A stretch of DNA of 64,000 nucleotides from Clostridia bacterium (GCA_910574835.1 CAJTDE010000008.1:62001-126000); one strand, 5' to 3'; shown: positions 16,525 through 26,044, counted from the first letter of the stretch. The notes: a model not told the origin generated them from the sequence alone. A program made the numbers and translations.

Positions 16525-18010
16525 GGGACAGAGCGGATCGATCAGCGTGCAGTATAAGAGGGGCTACTATATTATATTCGGCTGCGTCATCTTAATGTTT
16601 GCGGCAGCCTATCTCGGCAACTGGATGTTAAGCCGGGGTTATCAGAGTATGCTGGATGAGCTTTTAGAGCTGAATCAACTCTTTGTAGAGGTAGAGACTA
16701 CCAATATGAGTATCACGGACGCCTATCTGTATCTGCGGGAAAACAGTATAGAGGGATACCAGGGTGGAAAGGAAAATATTCAAAGGCAATCCCAGTTGGT
16801 AGAGCAGCAGGTGAAAAACGAATATTCCCGGGCGAAAATGGATTTGACCTGTATGACAGACACCTATCTGGAGGAATGTGATAAGCTGCTCCAAATGCTG
16901 GAAAGCTATCTTTCCAAGGAAAATCCCCAGGAGATCAGCAATGCCGACATAGACAGCCAGTATAGGGCGACACAGGAAATTATCAATTATATCAATACAA
17001 GCTTCAAGGATATCTACTCACTGGAGCTTACTGTTTCTCAAAAAAGAGAACAGGAAATGGAAAAGGTAAGCCGGAATATCAGCATCTTACAGGTGGGCCT
17101 TCTGCTGATGGTGCTGGTGATTTACTTAAAGCATAATCTCAAAATTATCCGGAATATTTCTGAGAGCCTAAGCCAGATGACTCAATTTGTGGAGCATATC
17201 AAAGGAAACCTGTATCATGGAGAACGGCTGGAGCTTAAGGCCGGAGAGGAGTTGTTTTTACTTGCCGATACCATCAATGATATGCTGGATATTATCCAGG
17301 AACAGGTAGGACAGCTGGAACAGGATAATCAGATACGGCAGCAGATTAAGGAAATGGAGATTGACAATCTCCGCCTGAAAAATGAGCTTCAAAGCAGTCA
17401 GATGGACTTGCTTCAGTCCAGGATAAACCCGCATTTCTTATTTAACACCTTAAATATGATCTCCAATTCCGCAGTGATGGAGGATGCGGAGCAGACCCGG
17501 ACGCTTATTGACATCACGGCCGAATATCTGCGTTACAATCTGGACAAGCTGACGAAAACCGTTTCTCTGAAAGAGGAGTTGGACAATCTGAAGGATTATA
17601 TTTATATTCAGAAATGCCGCTTTGAAGAGCGGTACGAGTTTGTGTTTCAACTGGACGCCCGGTGTGCGGATCAGAGGATGCCCTGTATGATTTTACAGCC
17701 CCTGGTGGAAAACTCCTTAAAACACGGGATTCACGATATGGTCAGCGGAGGAAGAGTTATCATTCGTACCCAGGCAGAGGACGCCTGCACTGTGATGGAA
17801 ATAGAGGATAACGGAATAGGCTTTCCGCAGGAATATCTTGCAAAGCTGCAAAGCGGAGAGTTTGAATATGAGAAGGATAACCATGTGGGGATTCGAAATA
17901 TCTATATGAGGCTCAAGCTGTTTTATAAAGGGAAGGTACAATTTAAGATAGAAAGTCACACAGGAAGAACGGTACTCCATATTGAAGTTCCATGTCAGGC
18001 AGGAACATGA
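16517..18010 (+). CDS. Sensor histidine kinase, YesM/LytS family
   Basis: A protein of 497 residues. Membrane segments lie at about 15-37 and 192-212, enclosing a mostly helical extracytoplasmic region. A cytoplasmic coiled coil follows, then the His_kinase domain (QSRINPHFLFNTLNMIS, phospho-acceptor His in NPHF) and a HATPase_c domain (LVENSLKHGI, IEDNGIGFP, GIRNIYMRL). It pairs with the response regulator 11 nt downstream, and its start overlaps the sugar-binding sensor gene. Confidence 0.93.
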   Translation: MNRGQSGSISVQYKRGYYIIFGCVILMFAAAYLGNWMLSRGYQSMLDELLELNQLFVEVETTNMSITDAYLYLRENSIEGYQGGKENIQRQSQLVEQQVKNEYSRAKMDLTCMTDTYLEECDKLLQMLESYLSKENPQEISNADIDSQYRATQEIINYINTSFKDIYSLELTVSQKREQEMEKVSRNISILQVGLLLMVLVIYLKHNLKIIRNISESLSQMTQFVEHIKGNLYHGERLELKAGEELFLLADTINDMLDIIQEQVGQLEQDNQIRQQIKEMEIDNLRLKNELQSSQMDLLQSRINPHFLFNTLNMISNSAVMEDAEQTRTLIDITAEYLRYNLDKLTKTVSLKEELDNLKDYIYIQKCRFEERYEFVFQLDARCADQRMPCMILQPLVENSLKHGIHDMVSGGRVIIRTQAEDACTVMEIEDNGIGFPQEYLAKLQSGEFEYEKDNHVGIRNIYMRLKLFYKGKVQFKIESHTGRTVLHIEVPCQAGT

Positions 18011-18021
18011 AGGAGGGTGAA

Positions 18022-19326
18022 ATGTATCGATTGATCATAGCAGACGATGAGAAGGCAGCCTGCAAGCGGCTGGAGTTGTTTACCAAACAGGAATTTCCGG
18101 AAATAGAGATTGCGGATATTGTAAATGACGGTTATGAACTGGTGCGCAGAGTGGAGGAACTGAAACCGGATATTGCGATCGTAGATGTGAATATGCCGGG
18201 AATGAATGGAATTGAGGCCATCAAGCTTCTTCATGAGAGGGAGGTAAAGACAAGATTTATCATTAATACGGCTTATGATGAATTTGATTATGTGAAGCAG
18301 GCTTTGGATCTAAAGGTGGATGCCTATCTGCTCAAGCCAGAGCGGAAAGAAAACTTTTTGGAAACGATTCGGAAGATATGTGAGAGTATTCGAAAGGAAC
18401 AAGAAGAGACAGATACAAAGATGCAGAGGGAACTTTTGCTGCTGGATATGCAGGAGGTATTGGAAAGTGATATTGTCTATTCAATCCTTATGGGCGAGAC
18501 GCCCGGAAAAAGTATGTCTATGTATTGTGAGCTGCATGACCTTACATTTTGCGGAGCTTCGGTAGTGACCATTCTCCCCCTGGGATTTGAGGAAGAATCA
18601 GGGCGGCAGGTGAGGGCGGCATGGAAGGAAATCGTTCATCGCGCCTTAGAGGGACTTTGCAACGGAATCGTCCATGTAACAGAGCACGGAATCAGCCTGG
18701 TAGTGCTGGTGCGGAAACATTCGGAAGAGCAGCCGAATATCAGGGAGTGGCTGCAGGATCTTGTCTATCTGGCTGTAGAGGAGTTAAATCAGAGCTATCC
18801 GCGGCTGCATTTTCGCGTAGGAATCGGGGGCGTCTATGAAAATCCGGAGGAGCTTCCTCGTTCCTATCAGGAAAGCCTTGAGCAGCTTTACAACCGAACA
18901 GGCAGCGAACAGGCCGAAGAGCCGGAGGGAAAACTGGAAAAATGGCAAGAGCAGCTTAAAGAGATCGGGTACAAATGCAAAAGAGGACAGGTATCCAATT
19001 ATGTACAGGAGGCAGTCCGCTATATAGAACAAAATTATGTAAAAGACATTGCCCTGGACAATGTGTCAGAAGCCATCGGCATTAGTCCATCCTATGTAAG
19101 CCGCCTGTTCAGTCAGGAGCTTGGAATCACATTTGTAGAATACCTGACAGAGCTTCGGATCGTAGAGGCGGCAAAGTTCGCAGCCTCTTCGAAGCTGTCT
19201 CTAAAGCAGATAGCCGAACAGACCGGATATCCCAATACGGCCTATCTGTGCCGGGTATTCAAGCGTTACACCGGAAAAACAATCGGCCAAGTGCGAAAGG
19301 AAGCCCAGAGCGGGACTGTCAGATAG
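18022..19326 (+). CDS. Response regulator with AraC-type DNA-binding domain (YesN family)
   Basis: A protein of 434 residues. The start at 18022 is chosen because GGAGGG is 5-8 nt upstream and the product opens MYRLIIADDEK. The receiver domain has the acidic DDE, the phospho-acceptor Asp in IAIVDVNMPGMNG and Lys in LLKPERK. The C-terminal 100 residues are an AraC helix-turn-helix pair (ALDNVSEAIGISPSYVSRLF, LKQIAEQTGYPNTAYLCRVFKRYTG). It most likely activates the upstream ABC operon, whose promoter has a poor -35. Confidence 0.93.
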   Translation: MYRLIIADDEKAACKRLELFTKQEFPEIEIADIVNDGYELVRRVEELKPDIAIVDVNMPGMNGIEAIKLLHEREVKTRFIINTAYDEFDYVKQALDLKVDAYLLKPERKENFLETIRKICESIRKEQEETDTKMQRELLLLDMQEVLESDIVYSILMGETPGKSMSMYCELHDLTFCGASVVTILPLGFEEESGRQVRAAWKEIVHRALEGLCNGIVHVTEHGISLVVLVRKHSEEQPNIREWLQDLVYLAVEELNQSYPRLHFRVGIGGVYENPEELPRSYQESLEQLYNRTGSEQAEEPEGKLEKWQEQLKEIGYKCKRGQVSNYVQEAVRYIEQNYVKDIALDNVSEAIGISPSYVSRLFSQELGITFVEYLTELRIVEAAKFAASSKLSLKQIAEQTGYPNTAYLCRVFKRYTGKTIGQVRKEAQSGTVR

Positions 19327-19384
19327 CCTCAAGAACATTTCATATATCAGCAAAAGAGCAGAAAAAGACGAAAGGATAACAGAT

Positions 19385-20509
19385 ATGAAAACATATAAGG
19401 AATTGTTAGAGAGCTTAAAAGATAATGCGGAACAAATCAGGGTAGACGGCCTGGATATAGAGGTGCGCAGCTGCTCCGACCGGGAGAAAGGACGCCCGGA
19501 CCCAAGAAGCGCGGCGGCAAGCAACCTTACCAGAGATGATTATGCAAAAAGAAAAGAGACTCTCCACCCTGAGCTGTGGGCAAATGAAACACATCTTCTG
19601 GGCTTAGAGAACAAAGAGGGGAAGACTCAGCTAGAGCTGCTGCGCGCTCAATTCGGCTGGATCAGCAGCGACAAATCTACCGGAATACGCACCATACGCC
19701 GGACTCTTGAGGGGTTAAAGGAAGAATTTTATCTCTACCAATACGAAGCGCCCTCCTCTGAAAAAGAGCGTCCGTGCCTGGTATTCATCCACGGAGGAGG
19801 CTATTTTGGCGGAGATATAGCAACAGTGGAAAACCAGTGTAAGCTCTTAGCGCAAATGATAAATGGAGTTGTATTCTCCGTAGACTACCCCTTAAGCCCG
19901 GAGCACCCATATCCGGAAGGCTTTGAGGCCTGTTACCGCTCCGTAAAATGGGTCTATGCCCATGCCGAAGAACTAGGCATCAGCCAAAAAAAGATCGGAA
20001 TAAGCGGAGACTCCGCAGGAGGAACCTTCTCACTGGCCTGTACGCTGCGGGATCGGGCGGAAGGCAGCCGTATGATCTCCTATGAGGCCCTCATATACCC
20101 GGGCGTCAACTTGTCAGAAAACATAGAACAGCCTACTTACTGGAAAGAAGAAAACTACGAGAATCCTCACCAGGATCCCCTGATCAGCGCAGAGATCCGC
20201 ACTATCGGAAAAATGTCTCCCAGCGTACTGGAGTGGTATCTCCCGGCAGGGACCGACACCAGCCAGCCCTATATAAGCCCTCTGCTGGCAGACTTGTCCG
20301 CGCTTCCCAAAACCCTGGTATTCACTGCCGAATACGACTTCTTACGCGGAAGCTGCGAAGCTCTGTCAAGAAAGCTAAATGAATCCGGTGTAGAAAACCG
20401 CCACATCCGCTACGGAGGAATCTTCCACGGCACCTTTGACCGCCTGGGCTATGCGCCTCAAGTGGAAGATATGCTTCGGGAAATAGCGAAAGATCTGGAG
20501 TCTTTATAA
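19385..20509 (+). CDS. Alpha/beta hydrolase, HSL-type (acetyl) esterase
   Basis: A protein of 374 residues with the hormone-sensitive-lipase oxyanion motif HGGG near 134 (FIHGGGYFGGD), the nucleophile elbow GDSAGG near 207, an Asp in AEYDFLRG and a His in GIFHGTFDR. The family hydrolyses short acyl esters, for example acetyl groups on sugars or xylan. It has about 120 extra N-terminal residues before the hydrolase fold. It lies 58 bp after the YesN gene, so carbohydrate de-esterification linked to the transporter is plausible. No signal peptide is seen, so it is cytoplasmic. Confidence 0.88.
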   Translation: MKTYKELLESLKDNAEQIRVDGLDIEVRSCSDREKGRPDPRSAAASNLTRDDYAKRKETLHPELWANETHLLGLENKEGKTQLELLRAQFGWISSDKSTGIRTIRRTLEGLKEEFYLYQYEAPSSEKERPCLVFIHGGGYFGGDIATVENQCKLLAQMINGVVFSVDYPLSPEHPYPEGFEACYRSVKWVYAHAEELGISQKKIGISGDSAGGTFSLACTLRDRAEGSRMISYEALIYPGVNLSENIEQPTYWKEENYENPHQDPLISAEIRTIGKMSPSVLEWYLPAGTDTSQPYISPLLADLSALPKTLVFTAEYDFLRGSCEALSRKLNESGVENRHIRYGGIFHGTFDRLGYAPQVEDMLREIAKDLESL

Positions 20510-20544
20510 TTTTATACCCAAAACTGTAATTACAATACCAGGAG

Positions 20545-20609
20545 CAGCCGCAAACCGGGCGAATACGGATTTTTCCATGTCCGTGTTCGCCCGGTTTGCG
20601 GCTGTTTTG
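20545..20609 (+). terminator. Strong terminator after the esterase gene
   Basis: CAGCCGCAAACCGGGCG and its near-exact reverse complement CGCCCGGTTTGCGGCTG form a stem of about 25 bp when the flanking TACGGA/TCCGTG pairs are included, followed by TTTTGT. Confidence 0.9.
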
Positions 20610-20635
20610 TCTGTCCTTACATCCTCCATACATAC

Positions 20636-20689
20636 TTTACACACATTTTACAAATACTTCGACTGTATTTTACACTCCCCTGCTATCCT
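20636..20689 (+). promoter_or_regulatory. Candidate PhoP box and promoter of the phosphate operon
   Basis: TTTACA occurs at 20636, 20647 and 20669, exactly 11 bp apart if a degenerate TTCGAC at 20658 is counted. This is the TT(A/C/T)ACA direct-repeat layout of the Bacillus PhoP box. An extended -10, TGCTATCCT, ends at 20689 with no good -35, as in activated promoters. The operon encodes its own PhoR/PhoP pair, so autoregulation is likely. Confidence 0.65.
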
Positions 20690-20725
20690 CATAAGAAAAG
20701 GTAAAGTACAATCGGAGGACCCAAA

Positions 20726-22381
20726 ATGTCACACATCGAAATGCTGTTCCGCTTCATCGGCGGCCTTGGAATGTTCCTGTACGGAATGAACGTCATGGCA
20801 GACGGCCTGCAGAAATCTGCCGGCGGCCGCATGCGCCACCTTCTGGGCGTTTTAACAAAAAACCGCATCCTGGGAATCCTGTTAGGCGCCGCCGTCACTG
20901 CCGTCATCCAAAGCAGTTCCGCCACAACCGTTATGGTCGTAGGCTTCGTAAACGCCGGCCTGATGAATCTTACCCAGGCTGCCGGCATCATCATGGGCGC
21001 CAATATCGGAACCACCATCACCGCATGGGTCGTGTCCATGAGCGAATGGGGAAGCATCTTAAAGCCGGAATTTTTCGCCCCCTTACTCATTGGAATCGGC
21101 GCATTTTTAGTCCTGTTTTCCAAAAAAGAAAAACCACGTGAGCTAAGCGAGATCCTTATCGGCTTCGGTCTCCTGTTCATCGGCTTAAGCTTCATGTCCG
21201 GCGCCATCACCCCCTACCGGGATGCCCCCGTCTTCTCCGAAGCATTCCGCATCCTGGGCGGCAGTCCCGTGCTGGGCATCCTGACCGGCCTGGTGGTGAC
21301 GGCTGTCATTCAAAGCTCCTCTGCCTCCGTGGGTATCCTTCAAACCCTGGCGGCAAACGGCGTCGTAACCTGGAACTCCGCTATCTACATCACTTTGGGA
21401 CAAAACATCGGAACCTGCGTAACAGCCCTTTTGTCAAGCCTGGGCGCACACCGCACGGCCAGGCGTGCGGCCGTTATCCATCTGCTATTCAACGTAATGG
21501 GAGCCGTCCTGTTTGGAGGAATCATGTTCGGCCTGTTCTCCCTGAACCGGACCTGGGCGGCAGCTTCGATCAACAGTGTGCAGATATCCGTATTTCACAC
21601 GGTATTCAACGTGACAAACACAATCATACTCTTCCCGTTTGCCAACTGGCTTGTAAAAATGTCCGGAATTTTGGTAAAGGGAGAGGAAGAGGAGGAGCCG
21701 GAGGAAGCGGCCTCCATGCAGCTACCCCATCTGGACGAGCGTATTCTGGAGACGCCTTCCTTTGCGGTAGAGTACGCGGCAAAAGAGGTGGTGCGTATGG
21801 GAGAGCTTTCCTGGCAGCACGCGAAGCTTGTATTTGAGGCAGTCCGCACGGGCAGTCAAAAACGAGTTGACAAAGCATACCAAATAGAAGAAACTATGAA
21901 TAAATACGAAAGGCAGATAGCAGAATATCTGGCGAAAATCAGCAAAACCTCCCTCACCGATCACCAAAGACTTGTGGTGGGAAATCTGCTCTATACGGTG
22001 GGCGATATTGAGAGAATGAGCGATCACTGTGATAACATTGCGGAAATGGCGGAGCAGATGATACGGGAGCGGCTGACCTTTTCCCTGGAGGCCATCGAAG
22101 GTCTGCAGGAAATCGAGAGCCTGGCTCTGGATTCCATGAAAGCATCCATCCTGGCCCGGCAGACAGAGAAAATGGCCTATGTGCAGCAGACCATACAGAT
22201 TGAGGATGAGATTGACGATCTGGAGGAAGAGCTTCGGGAAAAGCATATCGAACGTCTGGCCCGCAATCAGTGCTCTGCGGCCAAGGGTGTGATTTATCTT
22301 GATATACTGAATAACATTGAACGGATTTCCGATCACGCCGACAACATAGCCGGCTATGTGGCGGATGAGATACAGCAGTGA
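20726..22381 (+). CDS. Na+/phosphate cotransporter family protein with PhoU-like domain
   Basis: A protein of 551 residues. The membrane part (about 1-315) has the two inverted Na/Pi_cotrans repeats with signature QSSS motifs (AVTAVIQSSSATTVMVVG and VVTAVIQSSSASVGILQ). An acidic linker (EEEEEPEEA) leads to a C-terminal helical PhoU-like domain (about 345-545; IERMSDHCDNIAEMAEQM, IERISDHADNIAGYV). It probably imports phosphate using the sodium gradient. It is the first gene of an operon with PhoR- and PhoP-like genes and starts 37 bp after the Pho-box promoter. Confidence 0.92.
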   Translation: MSHIEMLFRFIGGLGMFLYGMNVMADGLQKSAGGRMRHLLGVLTKNRILGILLGAAVTAVIQSSSATTVMVVGFVNAGLMNLTQAAGIIMGANIGTTITAWVVSMSEWGSILKPEFFAPLLIGIGAFLVLFSKKEKPRELSEILIGFGLLFIGLSFMSGAITPYRDAPVFSEAFRILGGSPVLGILTGLVVTAVIQSSSASVGILQTLAANGVVTWNSAIYITLGQNIGTCVTALLSSLGAHRTARRAAVIHLLFNVMGAVLFGGIMFGLFSLNRTWAAASINSVQISVFHTVFNVTNTIILFPFANWLVKMSGILVKGEEEEEPEEAASMQLPHLDERILETPSFAVEYAAKEVVRMGELSWQHAKLVFEAVRTGSQKRVDKAYQIEETMNKYERQIAEYLAKISKTSLTDHQRLVVGNLLYTVGDIERMSDHCDNIAEMAEQMIRERLTFSLEAIEGLQEIESLALDSMKASILARQTEKMAYVQQTIQIEDEIDDLEEELREKHIERLARNQCSAAKGVIYLDILNNIERISDHADNIAGYVADEIQQ

Positions 22382-22440
22382 GCGGCAGGAATCAACAGGA
22401 TGGGCGGGAAAGAGCATTACGGAATTGGAAAAGGAGCAAT

Positions 22441-23706
22441 ATGGACTTGAAAAAGAAATTTCTCATCGGCTACGCAGTAGCGGCTGTGGTCGCTCTGCTG
22501 GCCTTTCAATACGCCTTTTGGAGCAATGGATTTTCCTATCTGGAAAAGCAGAGCGAGGCGGGGTATCTGACACAGGCGGAAATGCTCCGCGATATTTTGC
22601 TGGCGGAGATGGAAAAGTATGCGGACCAGACGGAGGCTTTGGAAGAGTTTGCAGGGCGGTATGGGGAAAAATACGGGATACGCATTACCATTATAGATGA
22701 GGAGGGAAATGTCCTCGGAGAATCCGGAGGACCGGGGCCGGCATTGAGCAATCACCTGGATCGGGAGGAGGTCCGTAAAGCCCTGGCGGGAGAGAGCAAC
22801 AGCATCATCCGGCGCTCCGCCACCTTTGGCCTGGATTACTGCTACTGTGCGGTTCCGCTGACGGCAGGAGGTTTTCGGGGAGTGATTCGGACAGCGATTC
22901 CTATGGAAGAGCTGCGGAACATGGACGATGAATTTCTGCGTTCCACCCTGTTTGCCGCCGCGATCCTGTTGCTGCTGGTGCTTTCCCTTGTTATGTATTT
23001 CCGAAAATACGTATCGGCTATGAAGGCGGTTGAGAAGCAGCGGCGGGAATTTGTATCCAATGTGACCCATGAGCTGAAAACGCCGCTGACCTCTATCCGG
23101 GGTTTTGTGGAAACTTTAAAGAACGGAGCTATAGAGGATGTCGACTGTGCGGGAAGATTTCTCGATATCATTGACATTGAGACGGAGCGCCTGGGAAATC
23201 TGATTGACGACACGCTGCTGCTCTCCGAGATTGAAAATAAAAAGGATGTGCGGCAGGAGCCTTGCGATGTCAATGAGGTAATCGGGGAAGTTACGGAGCT
23301 TTTGGCGCCGAGGGTAAAGCCCCATGTACGCCTGATATTTACGCCGGACCCCGGGGTGCGCCCTTTTACCTGCAACCGGGATCGGCTCAAGCAGCTTCTT
23401 ATTAATCTGGTGGACAATGGGCTGAAGGCTACGGAATTTGGCGCGGTGACGATTGTCTGCAAAAGTACGGCCAGTCATCTCATTCTGGAGATTTCCGATA
23501 CGGGAATCGGTATGGAGGCGGAGCAGACGGAGCGCATCTTTGAGCGGTTTTACCGTGTGGACAAGGGAAGATCCCGGGCACAGGGCGGTACGGGGCTGGG
23601 CCTGTCCATTGTAAAGCATATTGCGGAGCTGTATCGGGGCAGTATCCGGGTGGAGAGTAAATTGGGGGAAGGGAGTACATTTCGGGTGGAGCTGCCCTAT
23701 TTTTAA
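22441..23706 (+). CDS. phoR: PhoR-like sensor histidine kinase
   Basis: A protein of 421 residues. The ATG at 22441 has AAAGGAG 5 nt upstream. Membrane segments lie near 8-25 and 176-196, with a small extracytoplasmic sensor region between. The H-box is FVSNVTHELKTPLTSIRGFVETL, the N-box LINLVDNGLKAT, and the G-boxes DTGIGME and GTGLGLSIVKHI. Its position between a phosphate symporter and a PhoB/PhoP-type regulator identifies it as the phosphate sensor kinase. Kinase before regulator is the reverse of the usual phoPR order. Confidence 0.85.
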   Translation: MDLKKKFLIGYAVAAVVALLAFQYAFWSNGFSYLEKQSEAGYLTQAEMLRDILLAEMEKYADQTEALEEFAGRYGEKYGIRITIIDEEGNVLGESGGPGPALSNHLDREEVRKALAGESNSIIRRSATFGLDYCYCAVPLTAGGFRGVIRTAIPMEELRNMDDEFLRSTLFAAAILLLLVLSLVMYFRKYVSAMKAVEKQRREFVSNVTHELKTPLTSIRGFVETLKNGAIEDVDCAGRFLDIIDIETERLGNLIDDTLLLSEIENKKDVRQEPCDVNEVIGEVTELLAPRVKPHVRLIFTPDPGVRPFTCNRDRLKQLLINLVDNGLKATEFGAVTIVCKSTASHLILEISDTGIGMEAEQTERIFERFYRVDKGRSRAQGGTGLGLSIVKHIAELYRGSIRVESKLGEGSTFRVELPYF

Positions 23707-23792
23707 CGGCGGTCTTTTAGATTACTCAGCAATTGATACCTTCTGTGATCCCCTGTATACTGAGGGTAAAGATGTATGAAAAGGAAAAGCAC

Positions 23793-24494
23793 ATGGAAAA
23801 AAAGATTATTTTAGCGATTGACGATGAGCCTCATATCCTGGAGCTTTTGGAATACAATCTGACGAAGGCCGGCTACAAGGTTCTTCGGGCGGAGACGGGA
23901 GAAAAGGGTTTGGAGATTTTGAGGAGCGCACGGGTAGATCTGGTGCTCCTGGACCGTATGCTTCCGGGGATGGACGGCATGGAGGCGCTTCGGGAGATTC
24001 GCTCTGACTTGCGGATTTCCGCGGTGCCGGTGATGATGCTGACGGCAAAGGGGGAGGAGATTGATAAGGTTCTGGGCCTGGAGCTTGGGGCGGACGACTA
24101 TCTGAGCAAACCTTTTGGCATCCGGGAGCTGGAGGCCAGGGTGAAAGCCCTTCTGCGCAGAAGCGCGCAGGCTTACAGAGAAGCGCAGCCGGAGGAACGG
24201 TTTGAGACAGGCGGCCTGGCGGTAAACCATGCGGCCCGGGAGGTTACCCTGCAGGGTGTGACCGTGGCGCTCTCGCGAAAGGAATATGAGCTGCTCCACA
24301 TTCTCATCAGCCACCCGAACCAGGTATTTACCAGAGAGCAGTTATTGGATCAGATATGGGGATATGAGTATTTTGGCGAGACTCGGACGATTGACGTACA
24401 TATCCGCAGTCTGCGCAGAAAGCTGGAGGAAAACCCGGAGCAGCCGCAGTATATTCGGACGGTCAGGGGGATTGGGTATAAGTTTGTGAAGTAA
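23793..24494 (+). CDS. phoP: OmpR/PhoB-family response regulator
   Basis: A protein of 233 residues. The start at 23793 gives a standard receiver N-terminus (KKIILAIDDEPHILELLEYN); an ATG at 23772 is possible. The phospho-acceptor Asp is in LVLLDRMLPGMDG, with Thr in MLTAKG and Lys in LSKPFG. The C-terminal winged helix has LSRKEYELLHIL and RTIDVHIRSLRRKLE with VRGIGYKF. It is probably the regulator that binds the TTTACA repeats upstream of the symporter gene. Confidence 0.88.
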   Translation: MEKKIILAIDDEPHILELLEYNLTKAGYKVLRAETGEKGLEILRSARVDLVLLDRMLPGMDGMEALREIRSDLRISAVPVMMLTAKGEEIDKVLGLELGADDYLSKPFGIRELEARVKALLRRSAQAYREAQPEERFETGGLAVNHAAREVTLQGVTVALSRKEYELLHILISHPNQVFTREQLLDQIWGYEYFGETRTIDVHIRSLRRKLEENPEQPQYIRTVRGIGYKFVK

Positions 24495-24513
24495 GAGATA
24501 GAGGTGATATGTT

Positions 24514-24541
24514 TGGCCGGTATATATGACCGGCCATTTTC
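24514..24541 (+). terminator. Terminator of the phosphate operon
   Basis: TGGCCGGT (24514-24521) pairs with ACCGGCCA (24529-24536), followed by TTTTCCG. Confidence 0.85.
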
Positions 24542-24588
24542 CGTTATTTAAAAAGTAACTGGGTGGATTTTACAAAAAATATAAAATA

Positions 24589-24617
24589 TTGACACTTATT
24601 TGTTTTCATGTTAAGAT
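24589..24617 (+). promoter_or_regulatory. Promoter upstream of the first PD-(D/E)XK gene
   Basis: TTGACA (24589-24594), a 17-nt spacer and TAAGAT (24612-24617). This leaves a leader of about 195 nt before the coding region with no further recognised element. Confidence 0.65.
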
Positions 24618-24817
24618 AACACTATCAATTATATTTCGGGATTCCGGCGGATTCTCGCCACCTTTTCCAAAATGATTGAAACACATTTGATTTTTTGAAA
24701 CAACAGCCCTTTAAACAGTACCAAGCAGTTTATGGGAAGACATTTTTTGAACGGAAATTCTTCGGGACGTGAAGGACTGTATAAGAGGCTGCGGAACAGG
24801 AACGGAGGTATTGGATT

Positions 24818-25873
24818 TTGAAACAAAAACAAGCAATAGCACATTGGAACGGCCCAAAGCAATCGGAGGAGGTGGTGTTGGAAAACTTGAAAACGGTTCC
24901 CAAACTATACGGACGCTATTCCCGGATGGAACAGGACTGGAGAGAGAGGTTTATAGATTTCTGCTGTGGAAGAAAGACACTTCCTTTTACCTATGATCCA
25001 TTTTTTAAAAAGATTTTTCATCCGGACAACCATCCCGAACGGTTATCGCGTCTGATATCCGCTTTGATAAAAAGGAATGTCAAGGTAAGGGGAATCCTGC
25101 CGGGCGAGGACAGCATGATGGATGGGGAATCTCTGCTGATACTGGATATTCTGGTGGAATTGGAGGACGGCTCCCTGAGCAATATCGAAATTCAGAAATG
25201 TCCTTACGCTTTTCCGGCGGAGCGCATGTCCTGTTATTCCTCAGATTTGGTTATGCGCGAATATACCCGGATAAAGGGCAGGCTGGGGAAAAATTTTACA
25301 TACAGGGATATGAAAAAGGTGTATACGATTATACTGTTTGAGGAGAGTACCGGTGCATTTCACATGGAGCCGCCCTGTTATATTCATTATGGAAGCGTCA
25401 AATTTAATACGGGGCTTGAGCTGGAACTATTACAGGAATATTGTCTGATTGCCCTTGACGAATTTCGAAAATACCCGTATCCTAAAATCAGAAGTGAACA
25501 GACGGCATGGCTGTCATTCCTGGTTACGGAGGACATCGGGGAAGCGGATAGGCTGATAGAGGAATATCCCTGGCTGGAGGAGATATACCGGGAGGCGGCA
25601 GGCTTGCGAACGAAGCCGGAGGAGGTGTTGGGGATGTATTCGGAGGCATTGCGGATATTGGATCGAAGTACGGTGCATTATATGATCGATGAGCAGAAAA
25701 AAGTGATTGAACAGCAGAAAACCAGAATAAAAGAACAGGAACAAGAGTTTCGGAAAGCAATTGGAGAGAGGGATATGGCGCTTCAAGAAAAAGAAACCCA
25801 ATTAGAGGAACAAAACAGAGTAATCGAAGAATTAAAACGGAAATTAGAACTCCTGGATCAGAAAGATAAATAA
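24818..25873 (+). CDS. Rpn/PD-(D/E)XK nuclease-family transposase-like protein
   Basis: A protein of 351 residues. The start is a TTG with GGAGG 9 nt upstream; a later start within about 25 codons cannot be excluded. From about 60 it matches the Rpn family: TYDPFFKKIFHPDNHPERL, then LILDILVELEDGSLSNIEIQK, giving the D and E-x-Q of a PD-(D/E)XK core, then FPAERMSCYSSDLVMREYT and the FEESTGAFHM-type strand. Family members promote RecA-independent recombination; many Lachnospiraceae carry dozens. The last 65 residues are a coiled coil (IEQQKTRIKEQEQEF). No terminal inverted repeats are visible at its ends. Confidence 0.85.
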   Translation: MKQKQAIAHWNGPKQSEEVVLENLKTVPKLYGRYSRMEQDWRERFIDFCCGRKTLPFTYDPFFKKIFHPDNHPERLSRLISALIKRNVKVRGILPGEDSMMDGESLLILDILVELEDGSLSNIEIQKCPYAFPAERMSCYSSDLVMREYTRIKGRLGKNFTYRDMKKVYTIILFEESTGAFHMEPPCYIHYGSVKFNTGLELELLQEYCLIALDEFRKYPYPKIRSEQTAWLSFLVTEDIGEADRLIEEYPWLEEIYREAAGLRTKPEEVLGMYSEALRILDRSTVHYMIDEQKKVIEQQKTRIKEQEQEFRKAIGERDMALQEKETQLEEQNRVIEELKRKLELLDQKDK

Positions 25874-25884
25874 TTTTATAGAAA

Positions 25885-25925
25885 GATGCTTCCGAAAAGT
25901 ATGAAATCACTTTAGGAGGCATTTT
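25885..25925 (+). terminator. Terminator after the PD-(D/E)XK gene
   Basis: GATGCTTCC pairs with GGAGGCATT (one wobble) across a 20-nt loop, followed by TTTTCTG. Confidence 0.65.
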
Positions 25926-26044
25926 CTGCTTACTCAGACAAACTTTCGCATACAAAAGAAACAAAGCCTCTCATTTTCTAAAACAGCTTCTTCATTGCGT
26001 CCGACACCCCGCCGGATTCCAACCCCTCCCAATTCCATCGAAAT

